21,214 nt of DNA from Coraliomargarita_B sp036735565 (GTDB lineage: Bacteria > Verrucomicrobiota > Verrucomicrobiia > Opitutales > Coraliomargaritaceae): NCBI GenBank assembly GCA_036735565.1, contig DAINOC010000042.1:1-21214 (forward strand), given 5' to 3'. Numbering within the stretch: the first letter of the stretch is position 1; every line of letters begins with the position of its first letter. Positions 15,205-21,214 of the stretch are shown piece after piece. The position numbers and the translations under genes were made by a program. The notes beneath the pieces are model-generated. The model searched no databases. It was given only the letters and a program-made list of their open reading frames with translations, and was not told where the DNA came from.

Positions 15205-16041
15205 ATGACAGACCGTACGGTCTTTGCGCTGGCTGCGATGATCTATGCCGCCGCCTTTGTCCTCGGGCTGGCAACGCTCCGATTGCAGCGGCTCTACTCC
15301 CGCGCCGCCATGTTTGCCCTGTTAACGGGCGGCTTCCTCATGCAGACGCTGGCGCTCAACCTTCGGGGTGCCGAGATCCGGGCCTGTCCGCTGGGCAATA
15401 CCTTCGAGGTCGCCCAGTTCCTGGCCTGGTCGGCGGTGATCCTTTTCTTCATCATCGGTCCGGCCTTCAAGCTGCGCCTGCTCGGCTTTTTCACCGCCGG
15501 CCTGGCGGCCCTGCTCGGCGGAGGCTCACTCCTCGTGCCGGGCTGGGATCGCCCCTACCCACCGGGCCTCTTCGGCGGCAACCCCTGGATCGAACTCCAC
15601 GCCTCGCTGGCCATTTTCAGCTACGGTATTTTTGCGGTCCTTGCCCTGGTCTCGGGCATGTTCCTCATCCAGCAACACGGCCTCAAGACCAAGCAGTTCA
15701 AGGGCCTCTACCAATACCTGCCCTCAATCCAGCAACTCGACCTCATGGCCAAGCGACTGCTCCTCACCGGCGTGATCGTGCTCACCGCCGCCCTCCTCTT
15801 CGGCGCGGTTTACTGGATCGACAACCCGGAGCTGGTGCCGGTGTTTAAACTGAGCGCGACCATCCTCGTTTGGCTCGGCTATGCGGCAGTGGTCATCCTC
15901 CGGCTGCAAAAACGGCTGGTCACCCGCCGCCACGCGATCGCCAGCATCCTCCTGTTTCTGCTCGCCATGGCTTCGCTCTGGCCCGTCCAGTCGGCCCGCG
16001 ACTCGGTCGCTCCGACCGCAACTCCCGCCGCCGCCAATTAA
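15205..16041 (+). CDS. hemX: HemX/CcsA-like integral membrane protein
   Basis: A 278-residue inner-membrane protein with about eight hydrophobic segments, of the cytochrome c assembly (CcsA/HemX) family. It shows CPLGNTFEVAQFLAW (61-75) and His132 in ELHASLAIFSYG, the conserved histidine of the family, which is likely to bind heme. The tryptophan-rich WWD motif of true CcsA heme-lyase subunits is missing (the equivalent loop reads YWIDNPEL), and the size fits HemX, the protein encoded beside hemA in many bacteria and thought to influence GluTR level or heme handling. The start ATG at 15205 has a GGGCGAG upstream, one of few Shine-Dalgarno-like sequences here; 15187 is a less likely alternative. 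It lies between hemH and hemA, 16 bases before the latter. Confidence 0.85.
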   Translation: MTDRTVFALAAMIYAAAFVLGLATLRLQRLYSRAAMFALLTGGFLMQTLALNLRGAEIRACPLGNTFEVAQFLAWSAVILFFIIGPAFKLRLLGFFTAGLAALLGGGSLLVPGWDRPYPPGLFGGNPWIELHASLAIFSYGIFAVLALVSGMFLIQQHGLKTKQFKGLYQYLPSIQQLDLMAKRLLLTGVIVLTAALLFGAVYWIDNPELVPVFKLSATILVWLGYAAVVILRLQKRLVTRRHAIASILLFLLAMASLWPVQSARDSVAPTATPAAAN

Positions 16042-16057
16042 CGGCGCTCCCCCCTCG

Positions 16058-17113
16058 ATGCACACTGTCCTGCAGTCGCTTTTCGTGCTTGGCAGCTCCC
16101 ACCAGGAAGCCCCGCTGGAGCTCCGCGAGCGCTTTGCCCTCAGCCGGGAGGAACGCGAAGCCCTGCAACAGGCCTTTGCCAGCACCGTGGGTATCCGCGA
16201 GTGCCTGATCCTCAACACCTGTAACCGGCTGGAGATCTACGGTCTGGCCGATGGCGATGGCGCATCCCTGGAAGCCGCTCTCCGCGATGCGCTCTGCGAG
16301 CTCAAGGCGCTGCCCCGCGAGCAGTTCGATGCCCACTCCTTTTTTCATACCAATTTGAAGGTGGTCGAACACGCTCTGGCCGTGGCTTCCGGTATCGAGT
16401 CGCAGATGATCGGTGAGACGGAGATCCTCGGGCAGATGAAAGCCGCCTACGCCGAGGCCCGCGATAGCGCATCGACCCGTCAGATACTCAACCGGCTCTT
16501 TGAGAAAAGCTTCCAGACCGCCAAGGCCATCCGCACCCAAACCGGCATCACCCGCGGGCAGATCAGCATCGGCAACGTCGCCGTCGATCTCGCCACCCGC
16601 ATCTTCGGCCGTCTCGACCGCAGCCGCGTCCTCCTGCTGGGCAGCGGCGAGGTCGGGGAAAAAACCGCCCAAGCCCTCAAGAGCCGCGGGGCCGCCGATA
16701 TCGCCGTGAGCAGCCGCACATTTGAAAATGCCCACCGCCTCGCCCATGAGCTGGGCGGCTCGGCCATCGACTTTGCCGATTTCATCGATCAGCTGGAGCA
16801 CTACGATATCGTGATTTGCGCTACCGCCGCGCCGGGCACCCTCCTCGATAAGGAGACGGTCGGCCGCACCCTGCGCCGCCGCCCGGAGCGCCCGCTCTTC
16901 CTCATCGATCTCGCCATGCCCCGCGATATTCACCCTGAAGTCGGGCAGCTCGAGAACGTCTATCTTTACAACCTCGACGACCTCTCCACCATAGCCAACG
17001 AAAACCTCTCCGCCCGCAGGGCCGAGATCGAGCAGGCCCGACAGCTCCTCCGCCGCCAGGCCTGGACCCTGTGGCTCCAACTCCGCCGCCGCGAACTGAT
17101 GCGCGGCACCTGA
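16058..17113 (+). CDS. hemA: Glutamyl-tRNA reductase, lacking most of the dimerisation domain
   Basis: A 351-residue enzyme that reduces glutamyl-tRNA to glutamate-1-semialdehyde, the committed step of the C5 pathway to heme. The catalytic domain has LGSSHQEAPLELRE and the catalytic Cys55 in LNTCNRLEIYG; ESQMIGETEILGQM is intact; the NADPH domain has GSGEVG (195-200) and IDLAMPRDIHPEVGQLENVYLYNLDDL. The family is usually about 410-430 residues because of a C-terminal helical dimerisation domain. Here the protein stops some 35 residues into that region (ARRAEIEQARQLLRRQ...), and only 72 bases separate the stop from serC, so a simple nonsense mutation in a full-length gene cannot explain it. 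Dimer formation must depend on the remaining long helix or differ from the norm. Upstream heme genes suggest co-expression. Confidence 0.94.
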   Translation: MHTVLQSLFVLGSSHQEAPLELRERFALSREEREALQQAFASTVGIRECLILNTCNRLEIYGLADGDGASLEAALRDALCELKALPREQFDAHSFFHTNLKVVEHALAVASGIESQMIGETEILGQMKAAYAEARDSASTRQILNRLFEKSFQTAKAIRTQTGITRGQISIGNVAVDLATRIFGRLDRSRVLLLGSGEVGEKTAQALKSRGAADIAVSSRTFENAHRLAHELGGSAIDFADFIDQLEHYDIVICATAAPGTLLDKETVGRTLRRRPERPLFLIDLAMPRDIHPEVGQLENVYLYNLDDLSTIANENLSARRAEIEQARQLLRRQAWTLWLQLRRRELMRGT

Positions 17114-17185
17114 GCGAATTTCGCGCGGACACTTAGCCTACTCTCGACTTCCGGCAATCCGCTCTTTATCACACCACGCTTTCCC

Positions 17186-18334
17186 ATGACAAAACCCAGC
17201 ACCAAACCCGCCCGCCCTTTTTTCTCTTCCGGCCCCTGCGCTAAGCGCCCGGGCTGGTCCCTCGCTGCGCTGGAAGATGCGCTCGTCGGCCGCTCCCACC
17301 GCGCCAAACCGGCCAAGGCCCGCATCCAGGACGTGATCGAAAAGTCCAAGTCCATCCTTGGCCTCCCCGAAGGCTATGTCTGCGGTATCGTCCCGGCATC
17401 AGATACCGGCGCAGTCGAAATGGCCATGTGGTCGCTCCTCGGTGCCCGCGGCGTCGATATGATGGCATGGGAATCCTTCGGCTCCGGCTGGGTTACCGAT
17501 TGCGTGAAACAACTCAAGCTCCAGGGCGTCCGCACCTTAACCGCCGACTACGGCAAACTGCCCGACCTCGGCACAGTCGACTTTAACAGCGACGTCGTCT
17601 TCACCTATAACGGCACCACCTCAGGCGTGAAGGTCCCCAACCTCGATTGGATCCCCGACGACCGCGCCGGCCTCACCATCTGCGATGCCACCTCTGCGGT
17701 GTTCGCCATGGACATCGACTACCGCAAGACGGACGTCGTCACCTGGTCCTGGCAGAAGGTCATGGGCGGCGAAGGAGCCCACGGCATGATCGTCCTGAGC
17801 CCCCGCGCCATCGAGCGCCTCGAGTCCTACACCCCCGCCTGGCCCATGCCGAAGATCTTCCGCATGACCAAGGGCGGCAAGCTCATGGCCGACATCTTCG
17901 AGGGAGCCACCATCAACACCATCTCCATGCTCTGCGTAGAGGATGCGCTCGACGGACTCAAGTGGGCCGAGTCGATCGGCGGCCTGCCGACCCTCCTCGC
18001 CCGCTCCGAGGCCAACCTCAAGGCCATTGCCGACTGGGCCGACAGCCGCGACTGGATCGACTTCCTGGCTGAAGACCCGGCCACGCGCTCCAATACCTCC
18101 ATCTGCCTGAAGATCACGGCCGACTGGTATCAGGCGCTTCCCGAGGCCGAGCAAGCCGCCAAGGCCAAGACCTTCGTCAGCCTTCTCGAGAAAGAAGGCG
18201 TGGGCTACGACTTCGGCAGCTACCGCGATGCCCCCCCGGGGATCCGCATCTGGGGCGGCGCCACCGTCGAGACGGCTGACATCGAGGCCCTGCTCCCCTG
18301 GCTGGATTGGGCCTTTGAGGAAATCCAGAAGTAG
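17186..18334 (+). CDS. serC: Phosphoserine aminotransferase
   Basis: A 382-residue PLP enzyme that makes 3-phosphoserine from 3-phosphohydroxypyruvate and glutamate, the second step of serine synthesis. It begins with the ARPFFSSGPCAKRPGW pattern of the SerC subclass found in alphaproteobacteria, actinobacteria and Methanosarcina, rather than the E. coli type. PLP contacts are visible: ASDTGAVEMAMWSLLG (phosphate-cup region), Asp167 in TICDATSAVFAMD and the Schiff-base Lys191 in WSWQKVMGGEGAHGM. Length and C-terminal domain are complete, ending around GIRIWGGATVE. serA is not next to it here. The stop codon lies inside a 6-base inverted repeat (18331-18336 with 18349-18354), but there is no T-run after it, so no intrinsic terminator is claimed. 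Confidence 0.95.
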   Translation: MTKPSTKPARPFFSSGPCAKRPGWSLAALEDALVGRSHRAKPAKARIQDVIEKSKSILGLPEGYVCGIVPASDTGAVEMAMWSLLGARGVDMMAWESFGSGWVTDCVKQLKLQGVRTLTADYGKLPDLGTVDFNSDVVFTYNGTTSGVKVPNLDWIPDDRAGLTICDATSAVFAMDIDYRKTDVVTWSWQKVMGGEGAHGMIVLSPRAIERLESYTPAWPMPKIFRMTKGGKLMADIFEGATINTISMLCVEDALDGLKWAESIGGLPTLLARSEANLKAIADWADSRDWIDFLAEDPATRSNTSICLKITADWYQALPEAEQAAKAKTFVSLLEKEGVGYDFGSYRDAPPGIRIWGGATVETADIEALLPWLDWAFEEIQK

Positions 18335-18453
18335 CGGTGGCTGCGGTTCGCTACCCTTAGCTTCCGGTTCGGCTCACCGATCGGGGGCCCACTCTCATTA
18401 ATATCTGCCCCGCGGACTTGGCCTGCGGCAAAAATCCGCTACGCTGTGCTCCC

Positions 18454-18717
18454 ATGAAAGAAGGCGACCTGCATTCCTTCCGTTCCTCCCTCGATGCCAA
18501 CTACGATTGGCCCTGCATCTATCCCTTCAAATTCATCGTGCCGAGGGAACAGTGCCACCGCGTGCTCGAACTTTTCGCCGATGATCCGGTCCGCGCCAAC
18601 GAATCCTCCGGAGGGCGCTTCACCGCCTACACCATGGAGATGCACGTGCACTCCTGCGACGAGGTAATCGCCATCTACCAGCGCGTCGCTCAGGTGGAGG
18701 GTGTGATTTCCCTGTAA
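18454..18717 (+). CDS. ybeD: DUF493/YbeD-like small protein
   Basis: An 87-residue protein of the DUF493 family, with the fold known from E. coli YbeD, an ACT-like ferredoxin sandwich resembling regulatory domains. The diagnostic YPFKFIVPREQ (24-34 region) is followed by SSGGRFTAYTMEMHVHSCDEVIAIYQRV and a final VEGVISL. The start ATG at 18454 is the first sensible one; an upstream extension to 18418 has no support. It sits between serC and msrA in the same direction with gaps of 119 and 48 bases. The function of YbeD-type proteins is not known; the ACT-like fold suggests ligand-controlled regulation, but nothing here identifies a partner. Confidence 0.93.
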   Translation: MKEGDLHSFRSSLDANYDWPCIYPFKFIVPREQCHRVLELFADDPVRANESSGGRFTAYTMEMHVHSCDEVIAIYQRVAQVEGVISL

Positions 18718-18765
18718 TTGTCAATCCTCCGGGAATGCCCCTCCGCCCCCATGCCTCCAAACTCC

Positions 18766-19395
18766 ATGCACTCATTTAAAATCATCTTTGCGGCAGGTCT
18801 CATAACCCTCCTCGGTCTCTCCGCCTGCACCGCCGAAACCAAGTCCACCAAGTCCACCATGCCTGAACTCACCGACGAAGAAAAATCCACCCTCACCACC
18901 GCCACCTTCGGAGCGGGCTGCTTCTGGTGCGTCGAAGCCGTCTTCGAGCGTCTCGACGGGGTGAAGTCCGTCGTCTCCGGCTACATGGGCGGCGACGCCC
19001 CCAACCCGACCTACCGCGAAGTCAGCGGCGGGCGCTCCGGCCACGCCGAGGTCGTCCAGATTTACTACGATCCGGAGGTTATCACCTTCGAGACCCTGCT
19101 CGACTGGCTCTGGCGCTCGCACGACCCCACCACACTGAACCGCCAGGGTGCCGACCATGGCAGCCAATACCGCTCCGCCATCTTCTACCACAGCCCGGAG
19201 CAGCGCGCGGCCGCCGAGGCTTCCAAGGCAGCAGCGCAGGCCGATTTCGACGATCCGATCGCCACCGAGATCACCGAGGCCTCCACCTTCTACGTCGCAG
19301 AGGACTACCACCAGGACTACTTCCAGCTCAACCGCTCGGCCCCCTACTGCCAGAGAGTCATCCTCCCGAAACTAAAAAAGCTCGAACTTGATTAA
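18766..19395 (+). CDS. msrA: Peptide methionine-S-sulfoxide reductase MsrA, lipoprotein form
   Basis: A 209-residue envelope enzyme that repairs methionine S-sulfoxide in proteins. A signal segment (1-20) ends in LSAC, giving lipid-anchor Cys21, followed by a threonine/lysine-rich linker of about 25 residues. The catalytic domain starts at TATFGAGCFWCVEAVF with catalytic Cys52; it continues with YREVSGGRSGHAEVVQI, the SHDPTTLNRQGADHGSQYRSAIF core, and YHQDYFQLN. A downstream cysteine (Cys195, PYCQRVI) is the likely resolving residue. ATG 18766 gives the best signal peptide; ATG 18751 would add five residues. Being lipid-anchored, it would act on periplasmic or outer-membrane proteins, matching other lipoproteins and the Deg protease in the window. 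No msrB is adjacent. Confidence 0.95.
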   Translation: MHSFKIIFAAGLITLLGLSACTAETKSTKSTMPELTDEEKSTLTTATFGAGCFWCVEAVFERLDGVKSVVSGYMGGDAPNPTYREVSGGRSGHAEVVQIYYDPEVITFETLLDWLWRSHDPTTLNRQGADHGSQYRSAIFYHSPEQRAAAEASKAAAQADFDDPIATEITEASTFYVAEDYHQDYFQLNRSAPYCQRVILPKLKKLELD

Positions 19396-19425
19396 ATCGC
19401 CGCTCGCCGATTAAATCCGGCGACC

Positions 19426-20442
19426 ATGGCAGCAGCGGCATCCAAAAAATCAGGCAGGGGCAAAGGCCGGCGCTCCCGGACAAAGGCCAAGACGGCCCAT
19501 AAGCGCTCCTTGCTCCGGCGTGTGCTCCTTTCCCTCGTCGCGCTGCTCGCTCTGGCTGCCGCCGCGATCGTCCTGCTCTATGTCCTCAGCCCGATCGAGC
19601 GCCGCGCCGAGCTCGAGGCCTTCGCCTTTCGCCAGCTCCACGCGCTGCGCACCGCCGGCTACCTGCCCTCGCCTGCCACAGGGGTGATCGCCCGCGTGGA
19701 AGATCAGATTCCGGGCAGCTCGGGCTTCGGCGTCGATGCCGGTGAACTCGATTTTAACGAGTCGCACGTGCTCGCGGGGCTCCCGCTCAGCCGTCGTGAA
19801 CCGACGCTCCTCCGCAACCGCAGCTACCTGAATCAATTTGATTCAGCTGCGCGCCAACCTGCGTGCATCCTGATACAGCTTACCAGCGATGCCTCCGAAA
19901 AGGCACCCAAAGGCCCGGGCGCCCGTTACGACGATTCGCGTGTGCGCACCCATCCACCTCAGGCCCTCCAGCTCGGAAAATGGCGGGATGTCTCCCTGGC
20001 ACCCGCAGCCGCCCTCGCCCGGCAGCACGGCGACACCGGCCAGCGCGAGGCCAATCTCAGCAGCGCACTGGTGCCCATGCCCGCCGATCTGGCCGACCGC
20101 ATCTGGGAGCCCCTTGTTCACGAACTCAGCATCCGCTACCCCAGCCGCTTTGATGAGGTCTGGCTGGCCTTCGGCCCAATCTACCGCGAAAACCACGCCA
20201 AGACGGCCAGCGGCGTGCCGCTGCCGGATGCCTACTTTGCCATCGCTCTCGATATCACCGGGGCCGGAGCCCTCCGCTCCATCAGCTTCATCCTCCCCGC
20301 CGATGCCACCGCCACCGATTGGTCGCTCTACCTCAGTCCCATCGCTACCATTGAGTCCCTCACCGGTCTCCAGTTTCTCCCCGGTCTGCGCCCCCACACC
20401 CGACAAAGCCTCGTGCAGTGGCAACCGACCCGCCTCTGGTAG
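19426..20442 (+). CDS. Membrane-anchored NUC (EndoG/NucA)-fold protein lacking the catalytic motif
   Basis: A 338-residue protein with a very basic N-terminus (1-33, many K and R), one membrane segment (about 33-54) and a large domain that follows the DNA/RNA non-specific endonuclease (NUC) family in order: HVLAGLPLSRREPTLLRNRSYL (114-134), a variable loop, then W at 186, then LAFGPIYREN (247-256), VPLPDAYFAIALDI (264-277), ISFILP and IATIESLTGLQFLPG (306-320). The catalytic DRGHLAP motif should lie near 186-193, but here it reads WRDVSLAP: the histidine is gone, and the asparagine/glutamine pair that binds magnesium is not where expected (region 210-222 reads NLSSALVPMPADL). I infer loss of nuclease activity. 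Role unknown; binding nucleic acid or acting as a structural or sensor domain is possible. The ATG at 19426 has no Shine-Dalgarno. Confidence 0.78.
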   Translation: MAAAASKKSGRGKGRRSRTKAKTAHKRSLLRRVLLSLVALLALAAAAIVLLYVLSPIERRAELEAFAFRQLHALRTAGYLPSPATGVIARVEDQIPGSSGFGVDAGELDFNESHVLAGLPLSRREPTLLRNRSYLNQFDSAARQPACILIQLTSDASEKAPKGPGARYDDSRVRTHPPQALQLGKWRDVSLAPAAALARQHGDTGQREANLSSALVPMPADLADRIWEPLVHELSIRYPSRFDEVWLAFGPIYRENHAKTASGVPLPDAYFAIALDITGAGALRSISFILPADATATDWSLYLSPIATIESLTGLQFLPGLRPHTRQSLVQWQPTRLW

Positions 20443-20471
20443 CCCGCCTCTGGTAGCCCGCCTCGCGAGGC
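20431..20471. repeat. Two tandem 14-base repeats and an adjoining 12-base palindrome
   Basis: CGCCTCTGGTAGCC occurs twice back to back (20431-20444 and 20445-20458), followed by CGCCTC and the perfect palindrome GCCTCGCGAGGC (20460-20471). The stop codon of the nuclease-fold gene (TAG, 20440-20442) lies inside the first copy. The GGTAGCCCGCCTC left arm would extend the palindrome further if the right arm were complementary, which it is not, so this may be a worn copy of a dispersed palindromic repeat. Confidence 0.75.
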
Positions 20472-20539
20472 CTGGGCCTGACGGAAATTAAAGGCGCCGC
20501 CGATCGAAGGCCCTCATCGACCCCACCACCGCGGCCAAG

Positions 20540-20605
20540 ACAGGCTCGAAACAGACCACAGCCGCCCCGTTGAGCTGATCGAGCCTGTAAGAATTACTTT
20601 TTTTT
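20540..20605 (+). terminator. Possible terminator or leader hairpin with T-run
   Basis: ACAGGCTCGA (20540-20549) and TCGAGCCTGT (20579-20588) are perfect 10-base inverted repeats with a 29-base loop. Nine bases later comes a run of eight T (20598-20605). The separation between stem and T-run is longer than in a standard intrinsic terminator, so the call is tentative. It could end the long plus-strand transcript. Confidence 0.4.
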
Positions 20606-20622
20606 AACTTGGAAGGAGAAAT

Positions 20623-20709
20623 TTGAAGCTGCAATCAATCTGGGACGGGGGTTACATTAACGAAACATGCATTACGCACGAAGGCTCATTAAATGTTAAA
20701 AAAATGTAA
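20623..20709 (+). CDS. Possible 28-residue small ORF
   Basis: A TTG start at 20623 opens a 28-codon frame ending with TAA at 20707-20709; the predicted peptide begins MKLQSIWDGGYINE and ends in VKKM. It is preceded four bases upstream by AAGGAG (20613-20618), the strongest Shine-Dalgarno-like sequence in the window, while nearly all larger genes have none. The region is AT-rich. I recognise no family. It could be a leader peptide for the STAS-like gene 58 bases downstream, or chance. No conservation can be tested here. Confidence 0.3.
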   Translation: MKLQSIWDGGYINETCITHEGSLNVKKM

Positions 20710-20767
20710 ATCCGTAGTTGCGATGCCCTCAGCTCAGCCTAGAGAAAAATACCACCGAGCCTAATAT

Positions 20768-21142
20768 ATGCCTTACCAGATCATTTGGAGCGAGCGCGGT
20801 GTGGAGTGGATCTACTCAGGCGTCCTCACCGGAGAAGAGATTATCCAATCCAACGAAGCGATCTACGGGGATCCCCGTTTTGACGATCTGCGCTATCAGA
20901 TCGTTGATTTCACGAATGTCGTGAAATTCGAGGTAAGCGAGCAGGACATGAAGCGCATGGCTTATTACGACCGCGTCGCCGTCCGGAGCAACCCCCGTAT
21001 CCGCCTCGCCGTCATTGCACCCGAGGCCGTCGGCCGCTCCATCGCGGAGACCTATAATCAACACAATAAGGAGTCGGGCTGGGAGCAGCGTATCTTCGAA
21101 ACCCGCGCCGAGGCCGAGGCCTGGCTGGGCACTCGTCGATGA
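20768..21142 (+). CDS. STAS/SpoIIAA-like protein of unknown function
   Basis: A 124-residue cytoplasmic protein without signal or membrane segments. Its pattern is that of SpoIIAA/STAS-like small proteins: an opening beta-strand pair (MPYQIIWSERGVEWIYSG), an IQSNEAIYGDPRFDDLRYQIVDF segment (about 26-48), a helix around EQDMKRMAYYDRVAV, the RSNPRIRLAVIAPE strand and a final helix with EAEAWL. The residue phosphorylated in true anti-sigma antagonists (Ser/Thr after a D/S pattern) is not clearly present, so I do not call it an anti-anti-sigma factor. It stands alone after a 325-base gap, so it likely has its own promoter. The start lacks a Shine-Dalgarno; the gap holds the small ORF described separately. 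Confidence 0.7.
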   Translation: MPYQIIWSERGVEWIYSGVLTGEEIIQSNEAIYGDPRFDDLRYQIVDFTNVVKFEVSEQDMKRMAYYDRVAVRSNPRIRLAVIAPEAVGRSIAETYNQHNKESGWEQRIFETRAEAEAWLGTRR

Positions 21143-21214
21143 GGTGCATCATGCAGTGATCCCGCTGAGCGCATGTGCGTCAACCTAAGGATTTAAGTTT
21201 CCTGTTTCTTGAGG

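Larger units (their letters stand above)
20443..20767. other. AT-richer intergenic region of 325 bases
   Basis: This is the longest gap without a confident gene. Its first part is GC-rich and holds the tandem repeat and palindrome. Around 20540-20605 lies a stem with a following T-run. From about 20588 to 20715 the base composition turns much richer in A and T than the rest of the window, with a possible 28-codon ORF. The last stretch, up to the ATG at 20768, has a weak TTGCGA (20718-20723) as a possible -35 but no good -10, and no Shine-Dalgarno. Confidence 0.7.

Noticed and set aside
15920..17080. Long open frame on the minus strand opposite hemX and hemA
   Set aside because: It shadows well-identified genes; composition is biased to Gly, Ala, Asp and no domain pattern is visible.
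18331..18354. Inverted repeat GTAGCG/CGCTAC at the serC stop
   Set aside because: Six base pairs, no T-run; not enough for a terminator call.
1..21214. tRNA, rRNA, CRISPR, insertion sequence or phage genes
   Set aside because: No cloverleaf-type sequence, repeat array, transposase or integrase was recognised on either strand.

Overview
The window reads as chromosomal DNA from a GC-rich, diderm, LPS-making bacterium. The best guess is Verrucomicrobiota, probably the Opitutae. The arguments are the LpxC-FabZ fusion followed by LpxA, several lipoprotein signals, a DUF502 protein next to a RecO-like gene, and mixed family-level resemblances. No rRNA or marker gene is present, so this placement is an inference. 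Most start codons have no recognisable Shine-Dalgarno sequence; several on the + strand are preceded by pyrimidine-rich stretches.

Layout. (1) 1-2281: a META/HslJ-domain lipoprotein cut by the left edge; a minus-strand gene that joins, in one frame, the front of an RND periplasmic adaptor to the tail of a TolC/OprM-type channel; and a stand-alone LOV-like PAS protein without the photoactive cysteine. (2) 2363-8136, all minus: a tight five-gene cluster with a free-standing MshEN-type protein, two tandem receiver proteins whose NtrC-like AAA+ and Fis-like parts have decayed, a full PilB/GspE motor ATPase and a YbfF-like esterase. A plausible promoter lies just upstream, in the short gap after degQ. 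(3) 8201-11849, all minus: lpxC-fabZ, lpxA and an HtrA/Deg-type lipoprotein protease, i.e. lipid A synthesis plus envelope quality control. (4) 12000-12593, minus: a YqaB-like HAD phosphatase, divergent from the next block. (5) 12681-20442, all plus: DUF502 membrane protein, RecO-like protein, ferrochelatase, HemX/CcsA-like membrane protein, a short glutamyl-tRNA reductase, phosphoserine aminotransferase, a YbeD-like DUF493 protein, a lipoprotein MsrA, and a membrane-anchored NUC-fold protein that has lost its catalytic motif. (6) 20443-21214: an AT-richer gap with a short tandem repeat, a palindrome, a possible terminator and a possible 28-residue ORF, then a STAS/SpoIIAA-like gene.

The most distinctive part is region 2. 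A motor ATPase is co-transcribed with a second MshEN-type input domain and two phospho-receivers built on NtrC-like regulators that no longer look able to hydrolyse ATP or contact sigma-54. This suggests a local control device for a pilus or secretion motor acting through protein contacts rather than transcription. A second theme is that several proteins have lost the part that normally does the chemistry or assembly: the efflux hybrid, the nuclease-fold protein, the cysteine-less LOV-like PAS, the two receiver proteins and the short HemA.
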